Shown: positions 17,596 to 26,039 of the stretch, one piece after another
Numbering within the stretch: position 1 is the stretch's first letter
How the letters are laid out: the number at the start of each line of letters is the position of its first letter
The notes under the pieces: model-generated
What the model saw: only the letters and a program-made list of their open reading frames with translations
Told to the model about the DNA's origin: nothing
The model's database searches: none
NCBI GenBank assembly: GCA_024763035.1
Contig: JANTGG010000003.1
Span: 1-64,000, forward strand
Source of the DNA: Desulfocapsa sp.
GTDB taxonomy: Bacteria > Desulfobacterota > Desulfobulbia > Desulfobulbales > Desulfocapsaceae
DNA: 64,000 nucleotides
Direction of reading: 5' to 3'
Translations under genes and position numbers: made by a program

Positions 17596-20500
17596 TTAAA
17601 GAAATGTAAGGACCTGCGGTTCGGGACGGATATCCTCTACCCGGTACTCCCATAGAGGACACTGTTTGCCAATGCACTCTCTGTTTTTGGGATACTGCTC
17701 ACAGTGAATTTTCTCTTTAATTTCCAGGGGAACAGACAAAATCTCTGCAGACAGCCTTGCCGTTTCAACAAGGGCAAGCCAGGTTTCCCGCTGACAGCAG
17801 CGTCCACCGCGGTGTCCGGCAATAACCGAGAGTATCTTTGCAGTAAAAGACTGGGCAGTCTGCCGGGGTGACGGGGTGAGCGGGGTGGCAGAGAGGATTG
17901 TAGAAACGGCAATCCCTGCTCCTACAGCGGCACCACATGCTCCCCAGAATCCGCAAACCCCGCCTGGGATATCACCGCCCCGGCTGATACCGGTGAGAAT
18001 CGCCTCTTTTTTGATATCTCCCCCGCTGTTGCGATAACAGGCGAGGATGATTCCGGGAATCATGGCGTGGTGTTCCGGACCGTGCATGGGAATGGCAGGG
18101 TGACTGCGGATACGTTTCAACAGGGCAATCATATCTGTTTCTTCTGTACCGGTACAGATCGCCTGGATCACTTCCATGCCGTTTTCCCGGTGACAGCTGT
18201 CACAGACGAAATGATCCTGGCTGCAGCAGGCATTTGCAGGAAGCTCACGTTCACAGTAATTACAGGTCATCACCTTCTTTTCGGTAAAGTAGTGCAGCTC
18301 TTCACCACAGAGCATGCACCCTTCCCGCTTCCGTTCCTCTGTCTGCTCTCCAGCATCATCACAGCATCCGCCCTGCGGCGCATCGCAGCAGTTTCCCCCT
18401 GCCGGGCTGATTTCAACCTGAGGGGAACAGCATGAATTTTCCATTACACTATTTGTTACCGTCCCGGCAGCATCAAGAAGCATAACATCATCACCAAGTA
18501 ATGATGCCTCATGGGCAGGAACTGCAGTCCGTCTTCCCTTGACCAGAAGAATGCCGGAGTCGGTGTGCACTGCCCCGAAAACTCCACCGTACACCACATC
18601 CACCATTTCCACGACTTCCTCCTGCGGACAAATCGCCTGGTAGGTGAGAGAATAAAAATCCATCCCCTCAACCTGCCTGTAAGGAAAGCGCTTTATAAAA
18701 CGGATACCGCTGAAGCCCGCAGCTTCCATCATGGCAACAAGTTCCTCCTGCTGCATTGCCCCGCCGAGACATTCCCCCCGATACCGCACATTGTTTCTGA
18801 TTGTTGCGGGAATAGCACTGTCGGTGACGATATCTGAGACAACCAGTCTGCCGCCCGGTTTTAAAATGCGAAAAATCTCCTGATAAGTCAGCCGTTTATC
18901 CGGACTGAGATTAATCACACAGTTGGAGATCACCACGTCGGCAATACTGTCCGGCAGCGGGATCTGTTCCAGAAAACCTTTTTTAAACTCCACATTGGAG
19001 TACCCCAGACGCTCTGCCACCTCCCTGCCGGACTCCCGTGCCAGGGCCAGCATTTCATCGGTCATATCGATACCGTAAACCTTCCCGGACTCCCCCACCG
19101 AGGCAGATGCCATAAAACACTCCACACCGGATCCGGACCCCAGATCGACCAGCGTCTCGCCCGAAACAGGTGCTCCATCAGTTACAGGGCTGCCGCAGCC
19201 ATAGGAACGTTTTCGGGTTTCACCGGGAATAAAATCCGCCTCCGCCTGTGCCGGAGCAAGGGGATTGACTATATCTGTATTGGCTGCAAGGGCCGCCTGA
19301 GCATAAAACTCACGAACCGAACTGTGTCCCGTGTCCGATGCCAGTGAAATAAGACAGTTGCAATGGGTCAAGACCACTCCGGCAACGTTCTCTTCATCGG
19401 GACAGTCATAACGAACATCCCCCATACGCAGCCGTATCGGGCTCTCACCCTTTTTCGCATAGACCTGCACCTGATCAGAAATCAGCTGCAGGGCGATCTG
19501 ATTATACAACTTCACGTACGGGTCGTGGCCAACCCATTGCCCGCCGTGTAGAAAACTGTGATCGATATCCCCGCCACCCACCAGAAACTTCAGTGGATTG
19601 TCCTGATAATTCCCGGCGTCGGCAAGGGAACTGCTGCGCAGCTCTTCAAGTACCGGACTGTTTCTCCATACCTCTTCAAGTCCCTGATCCATACTTCCGC
19701 AGGCACACGCATCGATTCCCACAAGGGCAGGAGAAGGGTAAATCATACCATCGGGACCAACTGCCACAGACTCCCAGCCGGTATTCGACAGATCGTAACG
19801 GGTTCCGGGAGTTGAAAAAATCTGGGAACGCAGAGTTTCGATATTATCAATGCTCAGTCCCAGAACATCTGCCCGTCGCCAGGCAGCAAGAAGATGGGGA
19901 AAGATCTCCTTTGGCTCAACGTACTGCTCCTCCGTACCCTTCCCGCGGATAAAGTGATAGAGCAGATGGATACCCGCCGCTCCCATCTCTGCAGCAATGT
20001 TGATCAGCTCGGGTAAATCTTCGATATTCTCACGGCTCAATGCAACAGAAAGGGTCACCGGAATCTTTTCTTTTTGCAGCAGTCTCAGATTTTGCAGAAG
20101 TTTCTGGTAACTCCCGCGACCCCGTAAGCCATCATGGGCAGCTTCGAGACCATCAAGGCTCACCTGCAGATGGAGATTCTCCATGGCTTGCAGACTCTCA
20201 AGATGCTCATGCAGCAGCATACCGTTTGTCAGCACAGCCACATGAACGTCCCTGTTCTCTTTCAACAGTGTCCCGATAAACTGAACGAATCCCGGATAGA
20301 CAAACGGCTCACCTCCGGTAAAGGAAAAGAGTTTGCAGCCCAGTGCCAATGCCTGCTCCACTGCACTTTGCAGCTGTGCAAGTTCTAAGGATCTGGTTTT
20401 CGCAGGAGAGGCAGCAAAGAGACAGTGGCGACAACTGAGATTACAGGAATCAGTGACGTGAAACCAGCACTCCTTCAAGGTGGAGAGCTTCAGTGAAGAC

Positions 20501-20730
20501 GCCCTTCCTGTAAAAGGTGCGGGAACAGTATCGCTTAACGCGTTGAGCAGCTGTTTCCCGGCATAGAGCTGGCTATCTTCCCGTATACCGTTACGAAGCA
20601 GTGTCTCCCCCGCTTCCGAGACGACAATCCAGTCCGGAATATCCGGCTGCACATAGAGCACACAATCATCACCCTGTAGACGCTGCCAACCGGAGGCGTC
20701 TCTTTTTCCCATACCACTGCACATTTTCAT
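17596..20730 (-). CDS. Radical SAM / ArsM-like methyltransferase / DUF5714 multidomain fusion
   Basis: The 1044-residue protein has four parts. Residues 20-75 form a small domain resembling PqqD-type peptide-binding modules. Residues 85-370 are a radical SAM domain (C96, C100, C103 in CNLSCRHC) with a short Cys pair (C342, C344) in the SPASM position. Residues 505-700 form a class I methyltransferase close to arsenite methyltransferase ArsM: 'YGCGSP', 'LVDLGSGSGVECFMAS', then Cys604 in 'SNCVINLSPDK' and Cys654 in 'GECLGGA', the positions of the two arsenic-binding Cys. A Cys-rich linker follows (767-790, three CC pairs). Residues 801-1040 resemble DUF5714, with CxxC zinc-ribbon pairs and 'PGGVCGFWGACGAAVGAGI'. 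Metalloid or thiol chemistry is likely; the product is unknown. It starts 9 bases after the membrane protein gene, with AGGGA before the ATG. Confidence 0.8.
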   Translation of the reverse strand: MKMCSGMGKRDASGWQRLQGDDCVLYVQPDIPDWIVVSEAGETLLRNGIREDSQLYAGKQLLNALSDTVPAPFTGRASSLKLSTLKECWFHVTDSCNLSCRHCLFAASPAKTRSLELAQLQSAVEQALALGCKLFSFTGGEPFVYPGFVQFIGTLLKENRDVHVAVLTNGMLLHEHLESLQAMENLHLQVSLDGLEAAHDGLRGRGSYQKLLQNLRLLQKEKIPVTLSVALSRENIEDLPELINIAAEMGAAGIHLLYHFIRGKGTEEQYVEPKEIFPHLLAAWRRADVLGLSIDNIETLRSQIFSTPGTRYDLSNTGWESVAVGPDGMIYPSPALVGIDACACGSMDQGLEEVWRNSPVLEELRSSSLADAGNYQDNPLKFLVGGGDIDHSFLHGGQWVGHDPYVKLYNQIALQLISDQVQVYAKKGESPIRLRMGDVRYDCPDEENVAGVVLTHCNCLISLASDTGHSSVREFYAQAALAANTDIVNPLAPAQAEADFIPGETRKRSYGCGSPVTDGAPVSGETLVDLGSGSGVECFMASASVGESGKVYGIDMTDEMLALARESGREVAERLGYSNVEFKKGFLEQIPLPDSIADVVISNCVINLSPDKRLTYQEIFRILKPGGRLVVSDIVTDSAIPATIRNNVRYRGECLGGAMQQEELVAMMEAAGFSGIRFIKRFPYRQVEGMDFYSLTYQAICPQEEVVEMVDVVYGGVFGAVHTDSGILLVKGRRTAVPAHEASLLGDDVMLLDAAGTVTNSVMENSCCSPQVEISPAGGNCCDAPQGGCCDDAGEQTEERKREGCMLCGEELHYFTEKKVMTCNYCERELPANACCSQDHFVCDSCHRENGMEVIQAICTGTEETDMIALLKRIRSHPAIPMHGPEHHAMIPGIILACYRNSGGDIKKEAILTGISRGGDIPGGVCGFWGACGAAVGAGIAVSTILSATPLTPSPRQTAQSFTAKILSVIAGHRGGRCCQRETWLALVETARLSAEILSVPLEIKEKIHCEQYPKNRECIGKQCPLWEYRVEDIRPEPQVLTFL

Positions 20731-20739
20731 GAATATTCC

Positions 20740-21339
20740 CTACGCTCCTTTTACGGATGAATCAAAATCTATGGGAGGAGGAGTGGACTGCTCTGTCCGC
20801 TCCCGATAAACAGACAGCACCAGAAAAGAGGCAAGGGGCTGGGTAAACAAGACAGCAACGGCAATGGAACTGCCAAGGGACATAAGCAGCAGGTAGAACA
20901 CCACCAACACAATCTGATCACTCACAGGCGTTCTGACAGCCATCCGCCAGGATTCTTTTACAGCATCAAGCAGCCCCATATTCCGGTCAGTCATAAGCGG
21001 CATAACATAGATAGTGGCAAAAACAATAAAAGCCGCCACCGCAAACCCGGGAAGAATCAGGAGCATAAAACCAATGCTGGTGGCAATCATGGCGAGCAGA
21101 CCAAAAACAAAAAGGGGAAGAAAGAGACGCATCTCTGAAAAGAGATCACCCATCTTCGGTTCCCGCCCCTCACGCAGAGCCAGCAGCAGGGACTGCATAT
21201 AACCGGCAGAAGTCACTGGTGCCAGGATGCCGAAACTGAAGATAATGACCACGATCTGTACCAGAGTCAGCAAAATAACGGGCACAATAAACTGCAGGGT
21301 GGTCTCCCAGGCAAGCTGTAAGTGCTGTTTAAAATCCAT
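20740..21339 (-). CDS. Integral membrane protein of unknown function
   Basis: The 199-residue protein has four to five hydrophobic segments (about 14-40, 72-93, 95-113, 140-165) and a short charged C-terminus. Its hydropathy pattern, with 'LREGREPKMGDLFSEMRLFLP' between helices, resembles the DUF975/DUF4013-like membrane proteins, but I cannot assign it firmly. It lies 38 bases after radA and 9 bases before the radical SAM fusion, so it probably shares their transcript and might handle the fusion's product. Confidence 0.6.
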   Translation of the reverse strand: MDFKQHLQLAWETTLQFIVPVILLTLVQIVVIIFSFGILAPVTSAGYMQSLLLALREGREPKMGDLFSEMRLFLPLFVFGLLAMIATSIGFMLLILPGFAVAAFIVFATIYVMPLMTDRNMGLLDAVKESWRMAVRTPVSDQIVLVVFYLLLMSLGSSIAVAVLFTQPLASFLVLSVYRERTEQSTPPPIDFDSSVKGA

Positions 21340-21377
21340 GGAATCTCTCCTCTCTAATTAATCGTATTACGGGCCAA

Positions 21378-22742
21378 TTACCCCAAAAAGGCGTCAAGAC
21401 CATCCACAAGGGTTGAAACCGGTATAATCTCCAGTCCCTTAATTGTTTGCCGGGGCATATTTGCCCTGGGGATCACAGCTTTTTTGAAACCGTGTTTTGC
21501 CGCCTCTTTCAAACGCGCCTCACCGTTTGCCACCGGTCGTATCTCCCCGCTCAGTCCAATTTCGCCGAAGTAGAGTACGTCATGGGGAATCGCTCTGTCC
21601 CGCAGACTGGACACAATCCCCATCACCGCCGCCAGATCCGTACTGGTTTCAAGCACCCGGATGCCGCCGACAACATTCACATACACCTCGTCACTTGCTG
21701 TTCCCAGACCGCCGTGTTTGGTGAGTACGGCAAGGAGCATGGCGATCCTGTTTTGATCCATACCAACCGCAAGCCGTCTCGGATTTCCCGACTGACTCTC
21801 GGTTACCAGTGCCTGAATCTCCACCAGCAGCGGTCGTGTCCCCTCCCAGATAACCGTTACAACGGATCCGGAAGATGGCGCATCGGAACGGGAGAGAAAC
21901 ATGGCAGAAGGATTTTTCACCTCTTTCAAGCCCTTATCGGTCATGGCAAAAAAACCAAGCTCTCCCACACTGCCGAAACGGTTTTTATCAGCCCGCAGAA
22001 TACGGTAACGGGCATCATCTGTGGAAGAGAGCACCACCTGGGCATCCACAATATGCGAAAGTGTCATGGGCCCTGCCAGGGACTGATCTTTGGTTACATG
22101 GCCCACCATAAAAATAGAAGTGTTCGTCTCTTTTGCGTATTGGGTGAGCGCTGCTGCAGATTCACGTACCTGCGAAATCGACCCGGGCGCGGATTCGGAA
22201 GCACTGGTATACACCACCTGAATGGAATCAATAACCACAATCTGCGGTTTTTCCCTATCCAGCACTTCACAGATAACTTCAACGGAGGTTTCCGCCAGCA
22301 TCTTTATTTTGTCCACAGGCAGTCCCAGGCGATAGGCACGATCCGCTATCTGCTGGGGGGATTCCTCTCCGGAAACATAGAGCACTGAAACATCATCTCT
22401 ACCGCAATGGGCAAGGGTCTGCAGGAGAAGGGTGGATTTTCCCGCCCCCGGTGCACCGCCGATAAGCACCACCGACCCGCAGACAATCCCCTGCCCCAGT
22501 ACCCGGTCAAATTCTGTAATTCCCGTGGAAAGTCTTTCTGCCTGAGAGCGGTCAACTTCGGAGAGAAGCTGGACCGATGCCTTCCTGCCGCTATATCCCC
22601 GTTTCGCGGAATGTGTTTTTCCTCCCAGCCGAATTTCCTTGACGGTATTCCATTCCCCGCAATTACTGCACTGCCCCAGCCAGCGACTGAAATCGGCACC
22701 ACAATCCGTACAGACAAATGCTGTTTCCTTCTTTTTTGCCAT
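21378..22742 (-). CDS. radA: DNA repair protein RadA (Sms)
   Basis: This 454-residue RecA-like helicase assists branch migration in homologous recombination. An N-terminal four-Cys zinc finger (CTDCGADFSRWLGQCSNCGEW) is followed by the ATPase domain: Walker A 'GGAPGAGKSTL', Walker B 'QIVVIDSIQVVY', and the RadA-specific 'RADKNRFGSVGELG' (KNRFG). The C-terminal Lon-protease-like domain contains 'GLGTASDEVYVNVVGGIRVLETSTDLA' and 'FGEIGLSGEIRPV'. Length and motifs are normal. It leads the minus-strand group that includes the membrane protein and the radical SAM fusion. Confidence 0.96.
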   Translation of the reverse strand: MAKKKETAFVCTDCGADFSRWLGQCSNCGEWNTVKEIRLGGKTHSAKRGYSGRKASVQLLSEVDRSQAERLSTGITEFDRVLGQGIVCGSVVLIGGAPGAGKSTLLLQTLAHCGRDDVSVLYVSGEESPQQIADRAYRLGLPVDKIKMLAETSVEVICEVLDREKPQIVVIDSIQVVYTSASESAPGSISQVRESAAALTQYAKETNTSIFMVGHVTKDQSLAGPMTLSHIVDAQVVLSSTDDARYRILRADKNRFGSVGELGFFAMTDKGLKEVKNPSAMFLSRSDAPSSGSVVTVIWEGTRPLLVEIQALVTESQSGNPRRLAVGMDQNRIAMLLAVLTKHGGLGTASDEVYVNVVGGIRVLETSTDLAAVMGIVSSLRDRAIPHDVLYFGEIGLSGEIRPVANGEARLKEAAKHGFKKAVIPRANMPRQTIKGLEIIPVSTLVDGLDAFLG

Positions 22743-22906
22743 ACCCCCTGACCACAGATGAATTACTAATCAAGCCGACTCTACCACACCTTCACCCGAA
22801 AAAACAATCCGCCCCTTTACTCTTTGCCAAAAAGATTTACTATTGAAGGCAGTTAAACGGCAACACCTACTCTAACAACCACACCATCCTCAGCGAGAAT
22901 TCTCCA

Positions 22907-23689
22907 ATGGAACCTGTACAAAAACCTCTGCCCGCGGCAAAATGGATCCCTCTCAGCTATTCCTTTTCCTTTCTGATGCGATCCAGAAAACTCCTCTTCT
23001 GGAGTATGCTCCTCGTTCTTTTCACCATCTTTGTTACCTGGATAGGCTACATCTTCACCGTTGATTTTGTGGACGGTCTCACCGGCAGCTTTTTCCTCAA
23101 TCAACCGGAGGCTGTCGGTGTATGGGGCTGGACAAAATACTCAGGCTGGCTGGTCCTGGAGTGGGTGTTTCTCATTGTCAGTCGTGTCGCCGCCTTTTAT
23201 CTCGCCTTTCTCACAGCCTATACCCTCTCTGCTCCGGGATACGTCTTTTTGAGTACTGCCGCTGAAAAAATACATGAAGGCAGATACTTTGAGGCGGATG
23301 CCGCCCTCACGCTGAAGGGGGTTCTTATTGATCTATTGGAAGGGGTAAAAATTGGACTTTTCGGAGTGATTGTGACCATTGGTGCCATTGCCGCCAACTT
23401 CATCCCCGTGATCGGACAGGTGCTTGTGCTGCTTCTCTACACCTATTACTCAACACTGATGTTTGTGGACTATCCCTCTTCCCGCAGACGCTGGAGTCTT
23501 GGGAAAAAGATAGGATGGATACGGAAACACAACACCCCGGCACTGCGTCTGGGAATTCTACCGGCACTGGTCAGCCTGATTCCACTGTTTAATATCTTTT
23601 TCATGGCAATGATCTTTCCGTTGATGACCGTGCATATGACACTCAACTTCACTGCCATCGAACAGCATTCACGTCCATCGGAACAGTAA
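22907..23689 (+). CDS. EI24/CysZ-like membrane protein
   Basis: The 260-residue protein has about six hydrophobic segments (residues 28-48, 75-105, 135-165 and 205-240 as longer blocks) with the EI24-type layout: a long amphipathic stretch 'EADAALTLKGVLIDLLEGVKIGLFG' and 'NFIPVIGQVLVLLLYTYYSTLMFVDYPSSRR'. EI24 relatives include the sulfate permease CysZ, but most bacterial members are uncharacterised. It stands alone, divergent from radA and convergent with the cyclase gene. The ribosome-binding site is weak. Confidence 0.65.
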   Translation: MEPVQKPLPAAKWIPLSYSFSFLMRSRKLLFWSMLLVLFTIFVTWIGYIFTVDFVDGLTGSFFLNQPEAVGVWGWTKYSGWLVLEWVFLIVSRVAAFYLAFLTAYTLSAPGYVFLSTAAEKIHEGRYFEADAALTLKGVLIDLLEGVKIGLFGVIVTIGAIAANFIPVIGQVLVLLLYTYYSTLMFVDYPSSRRRWSLGKKIGWIRKHNTPALRLGILPALVSLIPLFNIFFMAMIFPLMTVHMTLNFTAIEQHSRPSEQ

Positions 23690-23713
23690 AGAAACGGAAG
23701 CGCCGCGTAAGGA

Positions 23714-24889
23714 TTACCCTGCTGTCCCGGCAGAAGCTCTGTTAAAAGACGGCTCAGCCACTGTTTTCGCAACAGCGGCCACCTTCCGTTTTTTTCTGCT
23801 CACCGAACGTCTCTCGGGAACAAGGGTGTAACAGAGCAGAGGCTCGGTACGGTTTTTCATGTGCACCAGCTGTCGACTGCCCACATGAATGGACGACGGC
23901 AGATGTTTGAAGGTTCGCTCCCCCACAACAACTTCTCTCTCCCCTGCCTCTTTTTCCAGACGGGCTCCTGTATTTACAGTATCTCCAATAACGGTATAGT
24001 CCTTACGATGTCTCGATCCGACACTTCCGAGGATGGCGGTACCGGTGTTAATACCAATGCCGATTTTAAAAACAGGCTTGCCGAGCTTTGCCCGTTTTTT
24101 CATCAGGATTGCGGTGGCATTATTCATCTCAAAAGCTGCCCGAACCGCTGCCTTAGCCCCCCGTGCTTCACTGGAAGCGTGACCAAAAACTGCCATAATC
24201 TGATCCCCCACCAGCTTATCAAGCATACCGTCATATTTAAAGACGATCTCCACCATCACAGAAAAATATTCATTCAGCATGGCGAGTACATCTTCCGGTT
24301 CCATCTGTTCGGAGATGGCAGTGAAGTAGCGGATATCGGCAAACATGATGGTGACAATCCGCCGTTCATCCTTTAAAAGCCGTCCATCCTGGGAATTGAC
24401 AAGTTTCTCGACAAAATCCTTCCCCACATAGCGGCTGAGATGATTACGAAGCCGGGTGTCCCTTTCCAGCAGTTCGTACGATTCGGATAAACTCTTGGCA
24501 AACTCCTGGAGCTGAAGAGATCGATCCTGAACATCTCGGTTCGCTTGATTCAGTTGATTGACAAGGGCATTAAAGTTCCCTGCGATATCAGCAACTTCCC
24601 CGCTGGCATTGAGCTGCAGAGGAGTAAGAATCTCACCGGTACCAACCTGGGAAGTCTCCTGGGCAAGGGATGCCAACTGGTCCGTGTAACGACGCAGAAA
24701 GGTAAAACCGATAAGCATGGAAAACAGAATAATGGCAGAACCCAGTACCATCAGCTGACTGACCTTACCGATCTCCGTGGTCACCAGATACATGGTCATT
24801 AAAAAAGGCAGAACTCCCATCAACGCCAGACCAATTTTCAGCCTGCGGTAAAATGTGAGACTCTCAGCTTTCGTCTTTTTTCTGCTCAT
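23714..24889 (-). CDS. Membrane-bound class III adenylate/guanylate cyclase with HAMP domain
   Basis: The 391-residue protein has two transmembrane helices (about 15-35 and 46-66) with a very short extracytoplasmic loop, a HAMP segment (70-125), a coiled-coil linker and a class III cyclase domain (about 175-330). The metal-binding Asp residues are in 'VTIMFADIRYFTAISE' and 'KLVGDQIMAVFG', and the transition-state region is 'VIGDTVNTGARLE', with Asn and an Arg downstream. A basic C-terminal tail follows. The 'KDYTVIGDTVN' Lys-Asp pair fits an adenylate cyclase. It should make cAMP in response to a membrane or cytosolic signal; no CRP-like regulator is in the window. Confidence 0.88.
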   Translation of the reverse strand: MSRKKTKAESLTFYRRLKIGLALMGVLPFLMTMYLVTTEIGKVSQLMVLGSAIILFSMLIGFTFLRRYTDQLASLAQETSQVGTGEILTPLQLNASGEVADIAGNFNALVNQLNQANRDVQDRSLQLQEFAKSLSESYELLERDTRLRNHLSRYVGKDFVEKLVNSQDGRLLKDERRIVTIMFADIRYFTAISEQMEPEDVLAMLNEYFSVMVEIVFKYDGMLDKLVGDQIMAVFGHASSEARGAKAAVRAAFEMNNATAILMKKRAKLGKPVFKIGIGINTGTAILGSVGSRHRKDYTVIGDTVNTGARLEKEAGEREVVVGERTFKHLPSSIHVGSRQLVHMKNRTEPLLCYTLVPERRSVSRKKRKVAAVAKTVAEPSFNRASAGTAG

Positions 24890-25078
24890 TCAACCGGCAC
24901 CTGCTTTTACTGCATTTTTTTCACATCCCCATATTTGAGAACACCCCAAAGCGTATTTTATCACTCCAATTCCCATAATGCAAAAAACAATCCTGAAGGT
25001 ACAAATCCCTCTGTCCAGATCGACCATTTTTTCTCTTTTCCTTAGCCGCCTGAAGGATATTTTGTTAAAGTGGACATC

Positions 25079-25104
25079 ATTATCAAGTCAAAACTTGTGA
25101 TAAT
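25079..25104. repeat. Inverted repeat downstream of the coiled-coil gene
   Basis: ATTATC-AAGT pairs with ACTT-GTGATAAT around a CAAA loop, with two unpaired bases. It lies just past the 3' end of the minus-strand coiled-coil gene but has no strong T-run. The rest of the 240-base gap shows nothing recognisable. Confidence 0.35.
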
Positions 25105-25133
25105 TGAGAGTGGAGGTCTGCTAATCTAAACCT

Positions 25134-25352
25134 TTAATAGAGAGATTTTCTTTTATGCAGCGATGCCCTGGACTGTTCTTTTCTCCCCTCCATCACTTTC
25201 TGCAGTTGACAAAGCTCTGCGTTGGCCTGTCGTAGCTCTTCTTTTATTTTTTCCTGCTCTTTATTATTCATCGTCTCAAGCAGCTGCTGATTAAGCGATT
25301 CCACTTTCTTCTGACTTTTGTAGAGATCTTTTGCAAGCAAACGAAGCAACAT
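25134..25352 (-). CDS. Small coiled-coil protein, unknown function
   Basis: The 72-residue, highly charged protein is predicted to be almost wholly helical; residues 10-55 show a heptad-like pattern ('DLYKSQKKVESLNQQLLETMNNKEQEKIKEELRQANAELCQLQKVM'). The ATG at 25352 has AAGGAG 6 bases upstream, which is much better than the GTG eight codons earlier. I do not recognise a family. It could be a regulatory or scaffold peptide, and it stands alone between the cyclase and DsrE genes. Confidence 0.55.
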   Translation of the reverse strand: MLLRLLAKDLYKSQKKVESLNQQLLETMNNKEQEKIKEELRQANAELCQLQKVMEGRKEQSRASLHKRKSLY

Positions 25353-25540
25353 CCTGAACTCCTTTTTCTGTTCCACTGTTTTACAACCATTACAATATGG
25401 TCAGGGATTCCTCCTCTATAGTACAGATAAGCATTTGACAGTACAAAAAATCACGGGTATTATTTTTTTGAGTATATGCTCACACTGTGAGTCTATTTCC
25501 CCGTTTTTCACCTATTCCATCCAACAAGGAGGCGTATTCC

Positions 25541-25891
25541 ATGGCTGAATATCTGTTTATTCTGCATACCGATGACAACGAAAAAGCGACCCGCTGCTTT
25601 CAATTTGCTAAAATTGCCCATGAAAAAGGACACCAGGTAAATATTTTTCTGGTTGACTCGGGAGTCAATTGGGCAGTAAAAGACAGGGACGGTTCCGGCA
25701 AGACAACAACCGGCGACTGTCCCGCCGACTATCTGCCGTACCTGGAAACAAATAACGTTACCACGGGTGTCTGTACCCCCTGTGCCAAAGGGCGGGATCT
25801 TGACGAGGGCGCATTTCTGCAGAATATGAAACTTGATACCGGTGGTAATTTAATCGATATGGCTGCAACCGCCGCAGTTTTTAATTTTTAG
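25541..25891 (+). CDS. DsrE-family sulfur-relay-like protein
   Basis: The 116-residue cytosolic protein has the DsrE fold: 'YLFILHTDDNEKATRCFQFAKIAHEKGHQVNIFLVDSGVNWAVK', then 'YLETNNVTTGVCTPCAKGRDLDEGAFLQNMKL'. The CxxC pair in 'GVCTPCAKGRDL' matches the position of the reactive Cys in small DsrE homologues. Such proteins move persulfide sulfur or act in redox regulation; they are abundant in sulfate reducers and sulfur oxidisers. I start at the ATG at 25541, preceded by AAGGAGG at good spacing, rather than the upstream in-frame start. It stands alone. Confidence 0.85.
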   Translation: MAEYLFILHTDDNEKATRCFQFAKIAHEKGHQVNIFLVDSGVNWAVKDRDGSGKTTTGDCPADYLPYLETNNVTTGVCTPCAKGRDLDEGAFLQNMKLDTGGNLIDMAATAAVFNF

Positions 25892-25950
25892 CGTCAACAC
25901 AAAGAACTCCTGATTTCAGGACTGCTGTAATCCTGGCTGACAAAAACAGA

Positions 25951-25978
25951 CATATCGGGAACTCTCTTTCCCGATATG
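25951..25978. repeat. Perfect 11-base inverted repeat between DsrE and porin genes
   Basis: CATATCGGGAA (25951-25961) pairs with TTCCCGATATG (25968-25978) over a 6-base loop. There is no T-run after it on the plus strand; on the minus strand TCTGTTTTTG follows. It may act as an operator or a weak bidirectional terminator. Confidence 0.45.
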
Positions 25979-26039
25979 TACAGCCTGCCTGAGTTTCCGG
26001 TGTACTGTTGTCTGGTGCTGACAAAGATACTGGTCAGGT

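Noticed and set aside
25951..25978. Intrinsic terminator of the DsrE gene
   Set aside because: The stem is perfect, but there is no T-run on the plus strand, so I list it only as an inverted repeat.
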